Shown: positions 23,539-32,482 of the stretch, one piece after another | Position numbering within the stretch: the first letter of the stretch is position 1 | How the letters are laid out: each line of letters starts with the position of its first letter | Assembly: GCA_025459175.1 (NCBI GenBank) | Contig: JALORC010000059.1 | Location: 1-42,671 of the forward strand | Origin: Planctomycetota bacterium | Lineage (GTDB): Bacteria; Planctomycetota; UBA1135; UBA2386 | Reading direction: 5' to 3' | DNA: 42,671 nucleotides | Translations under genes and position numbers: made by a program | The notes under the pieces: generated by a model | The model's input: the letters and a program-made list of their open reading frames with translations, nothing else | Databases searched by the model: none | Told to the model about the DNA's origin: nothing

Positions 23539-25539
23539 ATGAGCGGCGAGAGCAAACGCAGCGACGATCCGGACTTCCTCGACGACGACTTCGTCATCGA
23601 GGACCTGGCCGGCAAGCAAGAGGATCTGGAACAGCTCTTCACCGCACCGGTGGTGCCGGTGGTGCCGGCTCCGGACCAACCCCCCGATTCCGACGACCTG
23701 TTGTTCACGGACCACACCGAGGGTCTGCAGCCGAGCGAGAGCTTCAGCAGCAACAAGACCTTCGGCGAGACCACGCCGAGCCAGTGGACCGACGAAGGGC
23801 TCGACCTCGAGTCGGTCGGCGTGCCCTCGGCCGAGGCCGAGGTCACCGCGGCGGCCGCCGCCGACACGGGCAAGGACATCGAGCCCGAACTGCGCGAAGC
23901 CGAGGCGGACTTCACCGCCGAACTCGGTTCGCTGCTGCAGTCGGAGGAGGAGTTCGGCCTCGACAGCGACCAGGAACTCGAACTGGTCGGTGGCACGACC
24001 ACCGACGGCGTCAGCGAGTTCGAGCAATCCGGTCCATTCGTGATCGACGACGGCGAAGGGGCTTGGCAGCAGGACGACAGCGCGGAGAGCGCCGAGCCGG
24101 TGACGGCCGCGGCCGCGGACGGTGCGGAGGACGAAGTCGCCGAGCCGACCGAGGTCGGCGCCGACGACGAGGTGCTCGAGCCAGCCCTCGCGGCGGCCGA
24201 CGCCGAACCGGTCGCCGAGGGATGGGAGCCGCTGCCGGCGACCAATGTCGACCAGCTCGCCGAGGTCGGCGAGGTCGAGCGCAACGATGGCGAACCCGCC
24301 GCCGAGCCGCACCAGGCTCCGGCGCTGGTCGGCGCCGAGGTCGAAGGCCACGACATCTACGCCGAGCAACCCGGGTTGGTGATGGTCGGTCCGCGCCGCG
24401 AACCGGGCCGCCGGCGCGCCGTGCTGTTCTCGCTGGCGGCGTCGTTGGCGCTGATCGGCGGCACCGCCGCGCTGGTATTGCGACCCGAGTGGTTCGGGTT
24501 GGCGATCGAGCCGGACCGCGTCGAGCAGGTCCAGGTCGAGCGGCCGCTGGTCAAGGTGACCGTGCCCCAGCCAGCACCGGTGGGCACGCCCACGGTCGTG
24601 GTCAAGCCGGAGCCCAAGGTGGCGCCGAAGCCGGAACCGAAGCCCGAGCCCAAGGTCGAACCCAAGGTCGAACCCAAGACCACGCCCGAGCCGCAGGTCG
24701 TGCTGCCGCCGGCCCCCGAGCCGAAACCGACCACGCCCGCCGGCGACCCGGCGGTCGGCACCACGGTGCCGCCCGTTGGCAACCAGCCCGAGCTGCCGCC
24801 GACGGACGTCGCGGTGACGACCAGCGATCCGGCCTCGAAGCCCGCTCCCACCGTCGTTGCGGTGCCGGTCGGCAACGATCCCGGCGGCAGCTGGCCGGCC
24901 GCGTCGCGCGACAACCCGGCCGCGCCGGCGCCGAAGGGCGCGTCGCCGCTGGTTCGCATCGGCGACGACCTGATGGTCGGCGACCTCGCTCCGGCCGGAC
25001 GGCCGGCGCGTGTGGTCGACGGGGTGATGCCGGGCAGCCGGGCCTTCGCCCAGCTCAGCAACGGCAACTACTTCATCGGCAGCGTCAAGTTCGCCGACGC
25101 CGAACGCGTCACGCTGAGCGTCGACGAGGGTGAGGTGACGCTGGCGACCGCGGACCTGACGCGCTTCACCCCGCTCGGATCGGCCGACTACGAGGAGCTG
25201 CAGAAGGCGACGTCCGGCTTCGTCCGGTTGACGAACAACAATCGCCTGGTCGGTGGCATCCTGAGCCGGATCGCCGACGACCACATCGTGCTCGAATTCC
25301 GCAGCAATCGCGTGATGTTGCCGAAGTCGGCGGTCGGCGAGGTCGTGCGCGGCGTCGACGATTCCGGGGTTCGCCTCGACGTCACGCGCGAGGAAGACGA
25401 CTGGGTGCGGCAGATGGTGGAGCGGCAGATCGGCACCGGTGCCAATCCCGCCGAGACCAAGCCCGAGCCGAAGCCGGCGGCACCCGCGGCGGTGCCGACC
25501 CCGGCCCGCCCGGCGCCGCCCGCCAGTGGCAGGCGCTGA
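23539..25539 (+). CDS. Membrane-anchored protein with acidic cytoplasmic half and Sm-like repeats
   Basis: 666 aa, ATG at 23539 after GGAGA. Residues 1-285 are very acidic and low-complexity, probably disordered and cytoplasmic (no signal peptide). A basic patch and one membrane span (RRRAVLFSLAASLALIGGTAALVL, about 290-316) follow, then an outside linker with P-E-P-K repeats (about 355-380) and Pro/Thr stretches. The C-terminal part (about 490-610) contains two related ~40-residue beta motifs, SNGNYFIGSVKFADAERVTLSV and TNNNRLVGGILSRIADDHIVLEF, of Sm-like character. Function unknown; the form suits a bridge across the cytoplasmic membrane. It follows selB after 118 nt. Confidence 0.8.
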   Translation: MSGESKRSDDPDFLDDDFVIEDLAGKQEDLEQLFTAPVVPVVPAPDQPPDSDDLLFTDHTEGLQPSESFSSNKTFGETTPSQWTDEGLDLESVGVPSAEAEVTAAAAADTGKDIEPELREAEADFTAELGSLLQSEEEFGLDSDQELELVGGTTTDGVSEFEQSGPFVIDDGEGAWQQDDSAESAEPVTAAAADGAEDEVAEPTEVGADDEVLEPALAAADAEPVAEGWEPLPATNVDQLAEVGEVERNDGEPAAEPHQAPALVGAEVEGHDIYAEQPGLVMVGPRREPGRRRAVLFSLAASLALIGGTAALVLRPEWFGLAIEPDRVEQVQVERPLVKVTVPQPAPVGTPTVVVKPEPKVAPKPEPKPEPKVEPKVEPKTTPEPQVVLPPAPEPKPTTPAGDPAVGTTVPPVGNQPELPPTDVAVTTSDPASKPAPTVVAVPVGNDPGGSWPAASRDNPAAPAPKGASPLVRIGDDLMVGDLAPAGRPARVVDGVMPGSRAFAQLSNGNYFIGSVKFADAERVTLSVDEGEVTLATADLTRFTPLGSADYEELQKATSGFVRLTNNNRLVGGILSRIADDHIVLEFRSNRVMLPKSAVGEVVRGVDDSGVRLDVTREEDDWVRQMVERQIGTGANPAETKPEPKPAAPAAVPTPARPAPPASGRR

Positions 25540-25554
25540 CCGGGCCGCCGGCGG

Positions 25555-25560
25555 TATCCT
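25555..25560 (+). promoter_or_regulatory. -10-like box TATCCT
   Basis: TATCCT ends 7 nt before the GTG at 25568, predicting a leaderless mRNA for the zinc-ribbon protein. No -35 at normal spacing. Confidence 0.45.
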
Positions 25561-25567
25561 GCCGCCG

Positions 25568-26104
25568 GTGCATACCTGTCCAGAGTGCGGCAACCACGAC
25601 ATGCGGGTCCGGGTCGTCGACGGCACCGCGATCCACGAATGTGGCCTGTGCAGCGCGCGCTTCGGTGAACGCGCCGCGGTCGAGTCCCTCGAACACGCCG
25701 AGGAAGCCGCGCGCGCCGGCGTCGACGCCTCGGTCTGGCCGCTGGTGCGCGTGCTCGGCCGGCTGCCCGGGCTCTGCGTGCGCAGCAGCCAGGGCGGGGA
25801 CGTCGACGCCCGCACGCTGCCGTTCGTCGAGCTCGGCATCACTTCGGCCGAGTCGCTGCTGCAGTTCGAGAACCTGGCCAAGTCGCTGCGTCTGGGTCTC
25901 GGCGCGGTGCGGCTGCACTGGGTGCTCGAGATCCAGTACCAGCACCAGCTCGCCGTCGTGCTGAAGCCGCGCCACCCGGGTGGGCCGGTGTCGCTCGGTG
26001 AGGCGCGCGACGCGCAGATCGACCTCGACGTGTTGTTCCGTCAGGTCGATCGCGATCGGCGCCTGCGCTGGTGGCGGCATGCGGACGGCGGCACCAGCGG
26101 ATAG
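25568..26104 (+). CDS. Small zinc-ribbon protein, unknown function
   Basis: 178 aa starting at GTG 25568 (VHTCPECGNHDM). A zinc ribbon is formed by CPEC and CGLC with about 22 residues between, at the very N-terminus, which supports this start over upstream in-frame codons. The rest is alpha/beta (SLEHAEEAARAGVDASVWPLVRVLGRLPGLCVRSS and later) and ends with a run predicted to be strand-helix. Cytosolic; nucleic-acid or protein binding is possible but no family is recognised. Both flanks suggest its own short transcript. Confidence 0.78.
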   Translation: MHTCPECGNHDMRVRVVDGTAIHECGLCSARFGERAAVESLEHAEEAARAGVDASVWPLVRVLGRLPGLCVRSSQGGDVDARTLPFVELGITSAESLLQFENLAKSLRLGLGAVRLHWVLEIQYQHQLAVVLKPRHPGGPVSLGEARDAQIDLDVLFRQVDRDRRLRWWRHADGGTSG

Positions 26105-26141
26105 GCTTGTCGGCGCCCCGTTCTGCTGCGGACCCCTGCTG

Positions 26142-27704
26142 ATGCGAAACCTGGTGTCGTCGTTGTGGCTGTTGTTGTCGTTCGCGGTCGTGCTGCCGGC
26201 GCAGGACGATCCGGCCAAGCTCGACAACGTCAAGGAGTTCGTCCGGCAGTGGAAGAAGGGCAAGGACGAGGCCTGGATGGTGGCGGCGGTCGAGACCCTG
26301 TCCGACCAGGAGTGCAAGCCGGCGGTCGAGGAGCTGCTGAAGCTGATCAAGCACCCGCTGCCGGCGGTGCAGCAGGCGGCGATGCAGGTGCTCGCCAACT
26401 ACAAGAACCCGTCGACGTGGCAGAGCTGGATCGACGAGCTGCCGAAGCAGAAGGACGCCGAGCAGATCGCCGTGATGGTGCAGCTGTTCGGCCGCGCCAA
26501 GCTGGTCGGGGCGGTGGCGGCGATCGAGACGGTCGGCGCCGACCCGAAGGCCGCCGCGCCGGTCCGGTTCGAGGTCGCGCGCGCGCTGCAGTCGATCGGG
26601 CAACCCGGCACCAAGGACCTGCTCGGCACCCTGGTCGCCGACAAGGAGCCGCTGGTGCGCATGGCGGCCGCCGACGCGATCGGGGCGCTGGCCCTGAAGC
26701 AGCACGGCCCGCGCGTGATCCCGCTGCTGCAGGACGCCGAGTGGCAGGTGCAGTCGGCGGCGATCGCCGCGGTCGGCAAGCTGCGGCCGCAGGAAGCGGT
26801 GCAACCGCTGATCGACCTGATGCAGAAGGGCGGCCGTCTGCAGCTCGAGTGCGCCGACTCGCTGTTCCGGATCACGACCGTCGACTTCGGCGTCGATGCC
26901 GCGCGTTGGCAGGAGTGGTGGAAGGGCGCCACCTCGATCAGCGGCTGGCGCATCCCGACCGACGAGGAGGTCGCGAAGAAGGCCGAGACGCGCAAGAAGT
27001 ACGACGCGCTGTACGGCAAGAAGGACTCGACCAACACGTTCGCCGGCATCCCGACCACGTCGACCAACGTGCTGTTCATCATCGACGTGTCCGGGTCGAT
27101 GGACGACCTCGTCGTCGAGGTCGAGAAGTTCCAGGGCTATCGCGACCGCCGGCGGTTCACGATCGTGCAGACCGAACTGCTGAACACGTTGGAGTCGCTG
27201 GCCCCGAACACCAACTTCGACATCCTCGCGTTCGCCACCGACGTCGATCCGTGGAAGAAGCGGCTGGTGCCGGCCAACGTCATCAACAAGGAAGCCGCCA
27301 AGGCGTGGGTGCGCGGGCTGAAGCCGCTCGGCGGCAGCGAGGCGCAGGAGCTGGCGCAATCCGGACTGGGTGGGGCCGCCAACCTCGCCGCCGGCAAGAC
27401 CAACACGCTGAAGGCGCTGCTGTACGCGTTCGGCGTCGATCCCGAGAAGCCGGTCAAGGCCGCGGTGACCGGCTTCGACAAGAACGCCGTCAAGAGTCCG
27501 CTCGACACCGTCTACTTCCTCAGCGACGGCCGGCCGTCGACCGGCAAGAAGATCGAGGTGCAGGAGATCCTCGCCGAGGTGCGGCGGCACAACGAGGTCT
27601 ATCGCATGGTGTTCCACGCGATCGCGATCGGGGACTTCCAGAAGGAGTTCCTGCAGCAGCTCGCCGAGGAGAACGGCGGCGTGTTCGTCGACATGGGCCG
27701 CTGA
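26142..27704 (+). CDS. Secreted HEAT-repeat / von Willebrand factor A protein
   Basis: 520 aa. Signal peptide MRNLVSSLWLLLSFAVVLPAQ with cleavage after AQ. Residues 30-250 are HEAT/PBS-type helical repeats (LIKHPLPAVQQAAMQVLANY; LVRMAAADAIGALALK; WQVQSAAIAAVGKLRP). The VWA domain begins with a complete metal site DVSGSMD (315-321) and continues to the C-terminus, with later ligands near FATDVD and FLSDGRPS. Such proteins mediate protein contacts outside the cytoplasmic membrane; the partner is unknown. A TAGGCT box overlaps the preceding stop. It ends facing the MFS gene. Confidence 0.85.
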   Translation: MRNLVSSLWLLLSFAVVLPAQDDPAKLDNVKEFVRQWKKGKDEAWMVAAVETLSDQECKPAVEELLKLIKHPLPAVQQAAMQVLANYKNPSTWQSWIDELPKQKDAEQIAVMVQLFGRAKLVGAVAAIETVGADPKAAAPVRFEVARALQSIGQPGTKDLLGTLVADKEPLVRMAAADAIGALALKQHGPRVIPLLQDAEWQVQSAAIAAVGKLRPQEAVQPLIDLMQKGGRLQLECADSLFRITTVDFGVDAARWQEWWKGATSISGWRIPTDEEVAKKAETRKKYDALYGKKDSTNTFAGIPTTSTNVLFIIDVSGSMDDLVVEVEKFQGYRDRRRFTIVQTELLNTLESLAPNTNFDILAFATDVDPWKKRLVPANVINKEAAKAWVRGLKPLGGSEAQELAQSGLGGAANLAAGKTNTLKALLYAFGVDPEKPVKAAVTGFDKNAVKSPLDTVYFLSDGRPSTGKKIEVQEILAEVRRHNEVYRMVFHAIAIGDFQKEFLQQLAEENGGVFVDMGR

Positions 27705-27734
27705 CCTCGGCGCCATCGCCGCCGCGGCACGATC

Positions 27735-29042
27735 TCAGTCCAGCGGGCCCTGGCCGCGCAGCAGGCCGCGCGGCCGCAGCCACAGCACGGCGCCCGCCGC
27801 CGCCAGACCGAAGATCGCGGTGCACAGGAACGCGGTCGACATGCCGCGCTCGGCCTGCAGGTGGAACAGCAGCACGTTGAGCAGCGCATAGACGGCGCGG
27901 GCGCCGAGCGACAGCGCCGACAGCACCGTGGTCCGCACCGCCGAGCCGATGCGGTGGTTGACGAATTCCTGCAGCAGCGCCCAGTGCATGCCGAACGGCA
28001 CCTGCTGCAGGAAGAACATCGACACCCCGAGCCAGACCAGCCACGGTGCGCCGGTGCCGGTCTCGGCGCGCCAGCGCTCGATGCCCATCACCGCCATCGA
28101 CGCGCACAGCACGATCGGCATGCCCCAGAACAACGGCCGCCGGCCGCAGCGCGCCACCAGCTTCGGCACCAGCGCACTCAGCGGTGCGGCGCCGAGGTTC
28201 AAGGTCGCGAACAAGGCACCGGCGAACAGCGGGTCGTGCAGCAGCGGCACGATCGCGCCGGCGGCCGACAGGTACGGCTGGTAGTCGTGGAACGGGAAGC
28301 GCAGCAGCGCGAACAGCACGATCCAGTAGCCGAGCAGCCACGCCACCGCCGGCTTCCTCAGCTCGCGCCCGACCGCGCCGGCGAACGCGCGCGCGCGCAG
28401 CTGCGGCTGCGGCTGGCCGGGGCGCAGCAGCAGCGCCAGCACCGCCGCCAGCACGCAGCCGAGCGCGGTGGCGACGATGGTCGCCCGGTAGCCCTCGGCG
28501 CCGCCGTGCCGCGCCAGCGCGCCGCCGATCAGGAACGCGCTGCCGGTGCCGAGCAGGCGCAGCGCACTGAGCCGCGACTCGATGCCGAGGAACCGGTGCT
28601 GCTGCCCGTGTTCGGCGAGCGTCTCGTAGAGCAGCGCCGACGGTGGTCCCGACAGCACCGCGTGGCCGAGGCCGAGCAGCACCTCGCCGACCAGGAAGCC
28701 GGCGTAGGTCGGCCACAGCAGCAGCGTGCCGAAGCCGCTTGCCAGCAGCAGCGGCCCGGCCACCAGCATCGGCCGGCGGCCCCACCGGTCCGCCAGCACG
28801 CCGGTCGGCACCTCGCACACGAACATGGCCAGGTAGTAGGCGCCGACGATCTCGCCGTAGGCACCTTCGCCGAGGCCGTGCTGCCGGAAGTACAGGAACA
28901 GGAACGGCACGCACGCGAACGGATACGTCACCAGGGCGTATGCGTGCAGGCAGGCGAGTTGGCGGCGGAGCGGGGACAGGTGCAGCACGGTCGCGGATCC
29001 GCCGCGCGTTCGCAACCAGGACGGTGGTTCGCCAGCTTGCAT
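27735..29042 (-). CDS. MFS transporter
   Basis: 435 aa with about 12 hydrophobic segments. The MFS signature between helices 2 and 3, GVLADRWGRRPML, is intact, and a weaker version (PKLVARCGRRPLF) occurs in the second half, as expected of the duplicated fold. Substrate cannot be told; drug or sugar efflux are both plausible. The start is uncertain: ATG 29042 or GTG 28988, the latter just before the first helix (LACLHAYALVTYPFACVPF). If 29042 is used, only 33 nt separate it from the divergent aldolase start. Confidence 0.85.
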   Translation of the reverse strand: MQAGEPPSWLRTRGGSATVLHLSPLRRQLACLHAYALVTYPFACVPFLFLYFRQHGLGEGAYGEIVGAYYLAMFVCEVPTGVLADRWGRRPMLVAGPLLLASGFGTLLLWPTYAGFLVGEVLLGLGHAVLSGPPSALLYETLAEHGQQHRFLGIESRLSALRLLGTGSAFLIGGALARHGGAEGYRATIVATALGCVLAAVLALLLRPGQPQPQLRARAFAGAVGRELRKPAVAWLLGYWIVLFALLRFPFHDYQPYLSAAGAIVPLLHDPLFAGALFATLNLGAAPLSALVPKLVARCGRRPLFWGMPIVLCASMAVMGIERWRAETGTGAPWLVWLGVSMFFLQQVPFGMHWALLQEFVNHRIGSAVRTTVLSALSLGARAVYALLNVLLFHLQAERGMSTAFLCTAIFGLAAAGAVLWLRPRGLLRGQGPLD

Positions 29043-29075
29043 TCGCCGACGCGCGGGGCATCCTGGCCCGGGTCG

Positions 29076-30131
29076 ATGTCCTCGTTCGCCGACTTCCGCA
29101 GTGACACCATGACCGCGCCGACGCCGGCGATGCGCGCGGCGATGGCCGCGGCCGAGGTCGGTGACGACGTCTGGGGCGAGGACCCGACCGTGCGCGCGCT
29201 CGAACAGGAAGGGGCGTCGCTGCTCGGCAAACCGGCGGCGCTGTTCCTGCCGTCGGGCACGATGGCCAACCAGGTCGCGATCGCCGGCCACTGCCGCTCC
29301 GGCGACGAGCTGATCTGCGAGGAGCGCAGCCACGTCTACTACTACGAGGGCGGTGGCATCGCCCGCTGGTCGGGCACGCAGGTGCGGCCGCTGGTGGCCG
29401 CGGACGGGTTTCCCCAGCCGCACCAGGTCGAGGCGGTGGTGCGGCCGTGTGATCCGCACTTCCCGCGCTCGGCGCTGCTGGTGGTGGAGAACACGCACAA
29501 CATGGCCGGCGGGCGCGTCGGCACCCCGACCAGGATCGCGGCGCTGGCGCAGGCGGCGCGCCGGCACGGCCTCGCCGTGCACTGCGACGGCGCGCGGCTG
29601 ATGAACGCCGCGGTGGCGCTCGGCTGCACGGCGGCCGAGCTGGTGGCGCCGTGCGACACCACGACGTTGTGTCTGAGCAAGGGCCTCGGTGCGCCGGTCG
29701 GCTCGCTGCTGGCCGGCAGTGCCGAGTTCGTGTTCGCCGCGCGGCGCACGCGCAAGGCGTTCGGCGGCGGCATGCGGCAGGCAGGGGTGCTGGCCGCGGC
29801 GGGGCTGTTGGCGCTGCGCGAGGGGCCGTCGCTGCTGGCGGCCGACCATGCGCGCGCGCGGCGGCTCGCCGAAGGCCTGGCCGGCTGCGCGTGGGCGCAT
29901 GTCGATCTCGCCGCGACCGAGACCAACATCGTCATGTGCGATCTGCAGGCCGGCGATCCGCAGGCGCTGCTCGATCATCTGCGCGCGCACGGCGTGCTGG
30001 CGGCGAAGGCCGGCCCGCGTCGGCTGCGCTTCGTGCTGCACCGCGATCTCGACGACGCCGCGGTGCTCCGTTGTCTCCAGGCCTGCCGCGGCTTCGCGCC
30101 GGCGCAGGCTTCTCGTTCCTCCGCGTCCTGA
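29076..30131 (+). CDS. ltaE: Low-specificity L-threonine aldolase (PLP enzyme)
   Basis: 351 aa. Cleaves L-threonine or allo-threonine to glycine and acetaldehyde; cytosolic, PLP fold type I. The start DFRSDTMTAPTPAMRAAMA and VGDDVWGEDPTV are diagnostic, as are the serine/threonine region LPSGTMANQ, HCDGARLMNA, and the Schiff-base lysine in LCLSKGLGAPVGS. The ATG at 29076 is the only sensible start. The length fits. Phosphohexomutase follows after 14 nt, apparently in the same transcript, though the pathways differ. Confidence 0.92.
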   Translation: MSSFADFRSDTMTAPTPAMRAAMAAAEVGDDVWGEDPTVRALEQEGASLLGKPAALFLPSGTMANQVAIAGHCRSGDELICEERSHVYYYEGGGIARWSGTQVRPLVAADGFPQPHQVEAVVRPCDPHFPRSALLVVENTHNMAGGRVGTPTRIAALAQAARRHGLAVHCDGARLMNAAVALGCTAAELVAPCDTTTLCLSKGLGAPVGSLLAGSAEFVFAARRTRKAFGGGMRQAGVLAAAGLLALREGPSLLAADHARARRLAEGLAGCAWAHVDLAATETNIVMCDLQAGDPQALLDHLRAHGVLAAKAGPRRLRFVLHRDLDDAAVLRCLQACRGFAPAQASRSSAS

Positions 30132-30145
30132 ACCCCGATCCACCC

Positions 30146-31492
30146 GTGAGCATCTTCAAGGCCTACGACATCCGCGGCACCTACCCCGATCAGATCGACG
30201 CCAAGATGGCGTTCGCGATCGGCGCGTCGATGGTGCAGTTCCTGCAGGCGAAACGACTCGTCGTCGGCCGCGACATGCGCACGATGGCGCCCGAGATCCA
30301 GGACGCCGTCATCGACGGCATGCTGTCGATGGGCTGCGACGTGATCGACATCGGCCTCGCCAGCACGCCGATGGTCTACTACGCGATCGGCAAGCTGCCG
30401 TGCGACGGTGGTCTCGCCGTCACCGCGTCGCACAATCCGAAGCAGTACATCGGCTTCAAGCTGTGCAAGCGGGAGGCGCGGCCGATGTCGGCCGACACCG
30501 GCATCAAGGACATCGAGGCGCTGGTCAAGAAGGGCGGCTTCAAGCTGGCGGCGAACAAGGGCAAGCGCGACTTCGTCGACGTCAAGAAGGACTGGATCGA
30601 CCACATCGCCGGCTTCGCGAAGGGCATCGCGCCGATGACGGTCTGCGTCGACTACGCCAACGGCATGGGCGCCAACGAGTCGCCGCAGATCTTCGCCAAG
30701 ATCCCTGGCCTGAAGGTGGTGCCGCTGTACGAACAGCTCGACGGCACCTTCCCGAACCACGAGGCGAACCCGCTGAAGGAGTCGAACCTCGACGACCTGC
30801 GCGCGTCGGTCAAGAAGCACAAGGCGGCGCTCGGCCTGTCGTTCGACGGCGACGCCGATCGCTGTGCGTTCGTCGACGACCAGGGCCGCACCGTGCATGC
30901 CGACCTGATCACCGTGCTGCTGGCGCGCGGCATGCTGCAGCGATTCCCCGGCAAGGGCATCATCTACGACCTGCGCAGCAGCAAGGTGGTGCCCGAGGAG
31001 ATCAAGAAGCTCGGCGGCCGACCGGTCCGCGAACGGGTCGGCCACTCGTTCATGAAGGAGACGATGCGCAAGACGGACTGCATCGGCGGCGGCGAGCTGT
31101 CGGGGCACTTCTACTTCGCCGAGAACTACTTCACCGACTGCGGGGTGCTGGCGGCGGTGCTGGTGATGAACCAGCTCAGCCAGGAGAAGAAGACGCTGAA
31201 GCAGGCCGCCGACCCGCTGCGCAAGTACTTCGGCACCGGCGAGATCAACTTCAAGGTCGCCGACAAGGCCGGCATGATGAAGCAGGTCGAGGCGAAGTTC
31301 GGCAAGGAGAAGGGCGCCGTGGTCGACTTCCTCGACGGCGTCACCGTGACCTGCCCGACCTGGTGGGTCAACGTGCGGCCGAGCAACACCGAGCCGTTCC
31401 TGCGCATGTGCCTCGAAGCGGACACGCAGGCGGTCATGGAGCAGAAGAAGGCGGAGCTGATCGCCCTGCTCGGCCACCCTGCCGATCACTGA
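30146..31492 (+). CDS. Phosphomannomutase / phosphoglucomutase
   Basis: 448 aa from GTG. Interconverts hexose 1- and 6-phosphates, feeding nucleotide-sugar synthesis. All four family motifs appear: the phosphoserine loop TASHNP (Ser95), the magnesium site DGDADR (about 234-239), the sugar-binding GELSGH, and the phosphate-binding RPSNTEP near the C-terminus. The N-terminal FKAYDIRGTYP is typical of ManB/AlgC-type enzymes that take mannose or glucose. Which sugar dominates cannot be told. Possible link to the nucleotide-sugar operon 6.5 kb downstream. Confidence 0.93.
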   Translation: MSIFKAYDIRGTYPDQIDAKMAFAIGASMVQFLQAKRLVVGRDMRTMAPEIQDAVIDGMLSMGCDVIDIGLASTPMVYYAIGKLPCDGGLAVTASHNPKQYIGFKLCKREARPMSADTGIKDIEALVKKGGFKLAANKGKRDFVDVKKDWIDHIAGFAKGIAPMTVCVDYANGMGANESPQIFAKIPGLKVVPLYEQLDGTFPNHEANPLKESNLDDLRASVKKHKAALGLSFDGDADRCAFVDDQGRTVHADLITVLLARGMLQRFPGKGIIYDLRSSKVVPEEIKKLGGRPVRERVGHSFMKETMRKTDCIGGGELSGHFYFAENYFTDCGVLAAVLVMNQLSQEKKTLKQAADPLRKYFGTGEINFKVADKAGMMKQVEAKFGKEKGAVVDFLDGVTVTCPTWWVNVRPSNTEPFLRMCLEADTQAVMEQKKAELIALLGHPADH

Positions 31493-31576
31493 CAGGCGGC
31501 GAGCGGTAACCCTGGCCACGCTCGATCGCGACGGACCCTTGCGCGCGCCGGTCCGAGCCCGTTCGCTTGCCGCTGC

Positions 31577-32482
31577 ATGCCAGCTTCGCCGTTCCAGCAC
31601 GTCCTGCCCGCCATCACGACCCCGTTCCGCAGCGACGATCGCGTCGACCACGACGCGCTCGCACGCCATGCCAGGTGGCAGCTCGACGCCGGCTGCAGCG
31701 GCATCATCCCGCTCGGCTCGCTCGGTGAAGGCGCGACGCTGGACACCGACGAGAAGGTCGCGATCCTGAAGACGCTGGTGGCGGCCGCCGGCAACAAGCC
31801 GGTGCTGCCGGGCATCGCAGCGCTGAGCACGCGCCAGGCCGTCGCGCTGGCGCAGCAGGCCGAACAGGTCGGCTGTCGCGGCCTGATGGTGTTGCCCGCC
31901 TACGTGCACAAGGGCGAGCTGCGCGAAGCGGTGGCCCACGTCGGGGCGGTGCTGCGCGCCACCAGCCTGCCCTGCATGCTCTACAACAACCCACCTGCCT
32001 ACGGCACCGACTTCACGCCGGCCTGCATCGCCGAACTGGCGCAGCAGCACCCCAACCTGGTGGCGGTCAAGGAGTCGAGCGGGGACGCGCGCCGTGTCAC
32101 CGCGATCGGTGCGCTGGTCGGCGAGCGCCTGTCGCTGCTGGTCGGCATGGACGACATGGTCGTCGAAGGGGTCGCCGCCGGCGCCAAGGGCTGGGTCGCC
32201 GGGCTCGTCAATGCGTTCCCGCACGAGTCGGTGCAGCTGTTCGAACTCGCCAGCGCCGGTCGCACCGAGGCCGCGCGCGCGCTGTATCGCTGGTTCCTGC
32301 CGCTGCTGCGGCTCGACTGCGTGCCCGAGTTCGTGCAGCTGATCAAGCTGGTGCAGGCGCAGGTCGGCCAGGGCGACGAACGGGTGCGGCCGCCGCGGCT
32401 GCCGGTGCACGGCGCGCTGCGCGAGCAGGCGCTGGCCGTGGTGCGCACCGCGCTCGCGGCGCGGCCCGAGGTCCGCCGATGA
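31577..32482 (+). CDS. DapA-family aldolase/dehydratase
   Basis: 301 aa. A (beta/alpha)8 Schiff-base enzyme of the dihydrodipicolinate synthase superfamily. Catalytic Lys165 (VAVKESSG) and Tyr136 (YNNPPAYG) are present; the substrate loop reads GSLGEGATL instead of the GTTGE of true DapA. Paired by a 4-nt overlap with a ketoglutarate-semialdehyde-type dehydrogenase, it more likely acts in catabolism: 1-pyrroline-4-hydroxy-2-carboxylate deaminase of the hydroxyproline route, or a keto-deoxy-sugar-acid dehydratase. The first of these is the better guess, from the gene pair. Confidence 0.85.
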   Translation: MPASPFQHVLPAITTPFRSDDRVDHDALARHARWQLDAGCSGIIPLGSLGEGATLDTDEKVAILKTLVAAAGNKPVLPGIAALSTRQAVALAQQAEQVGCRGLMVLPAYVHKGELREAVAHVGAVLRATSLPCMLYNNPPAYGTDFTPACIAELAQQHPNLVAVKESSGDARRVTAIGALVGERLSLLVGMDDMVVEGVAAGAKGWVAGLVNAFPHESVQLFELASAGRTEAARALYRWFLPLLRLDCVPEFVQLIKLVQAQVGQGDERVRPPRLPVHGALREQALAVVRTALAARPEVRR

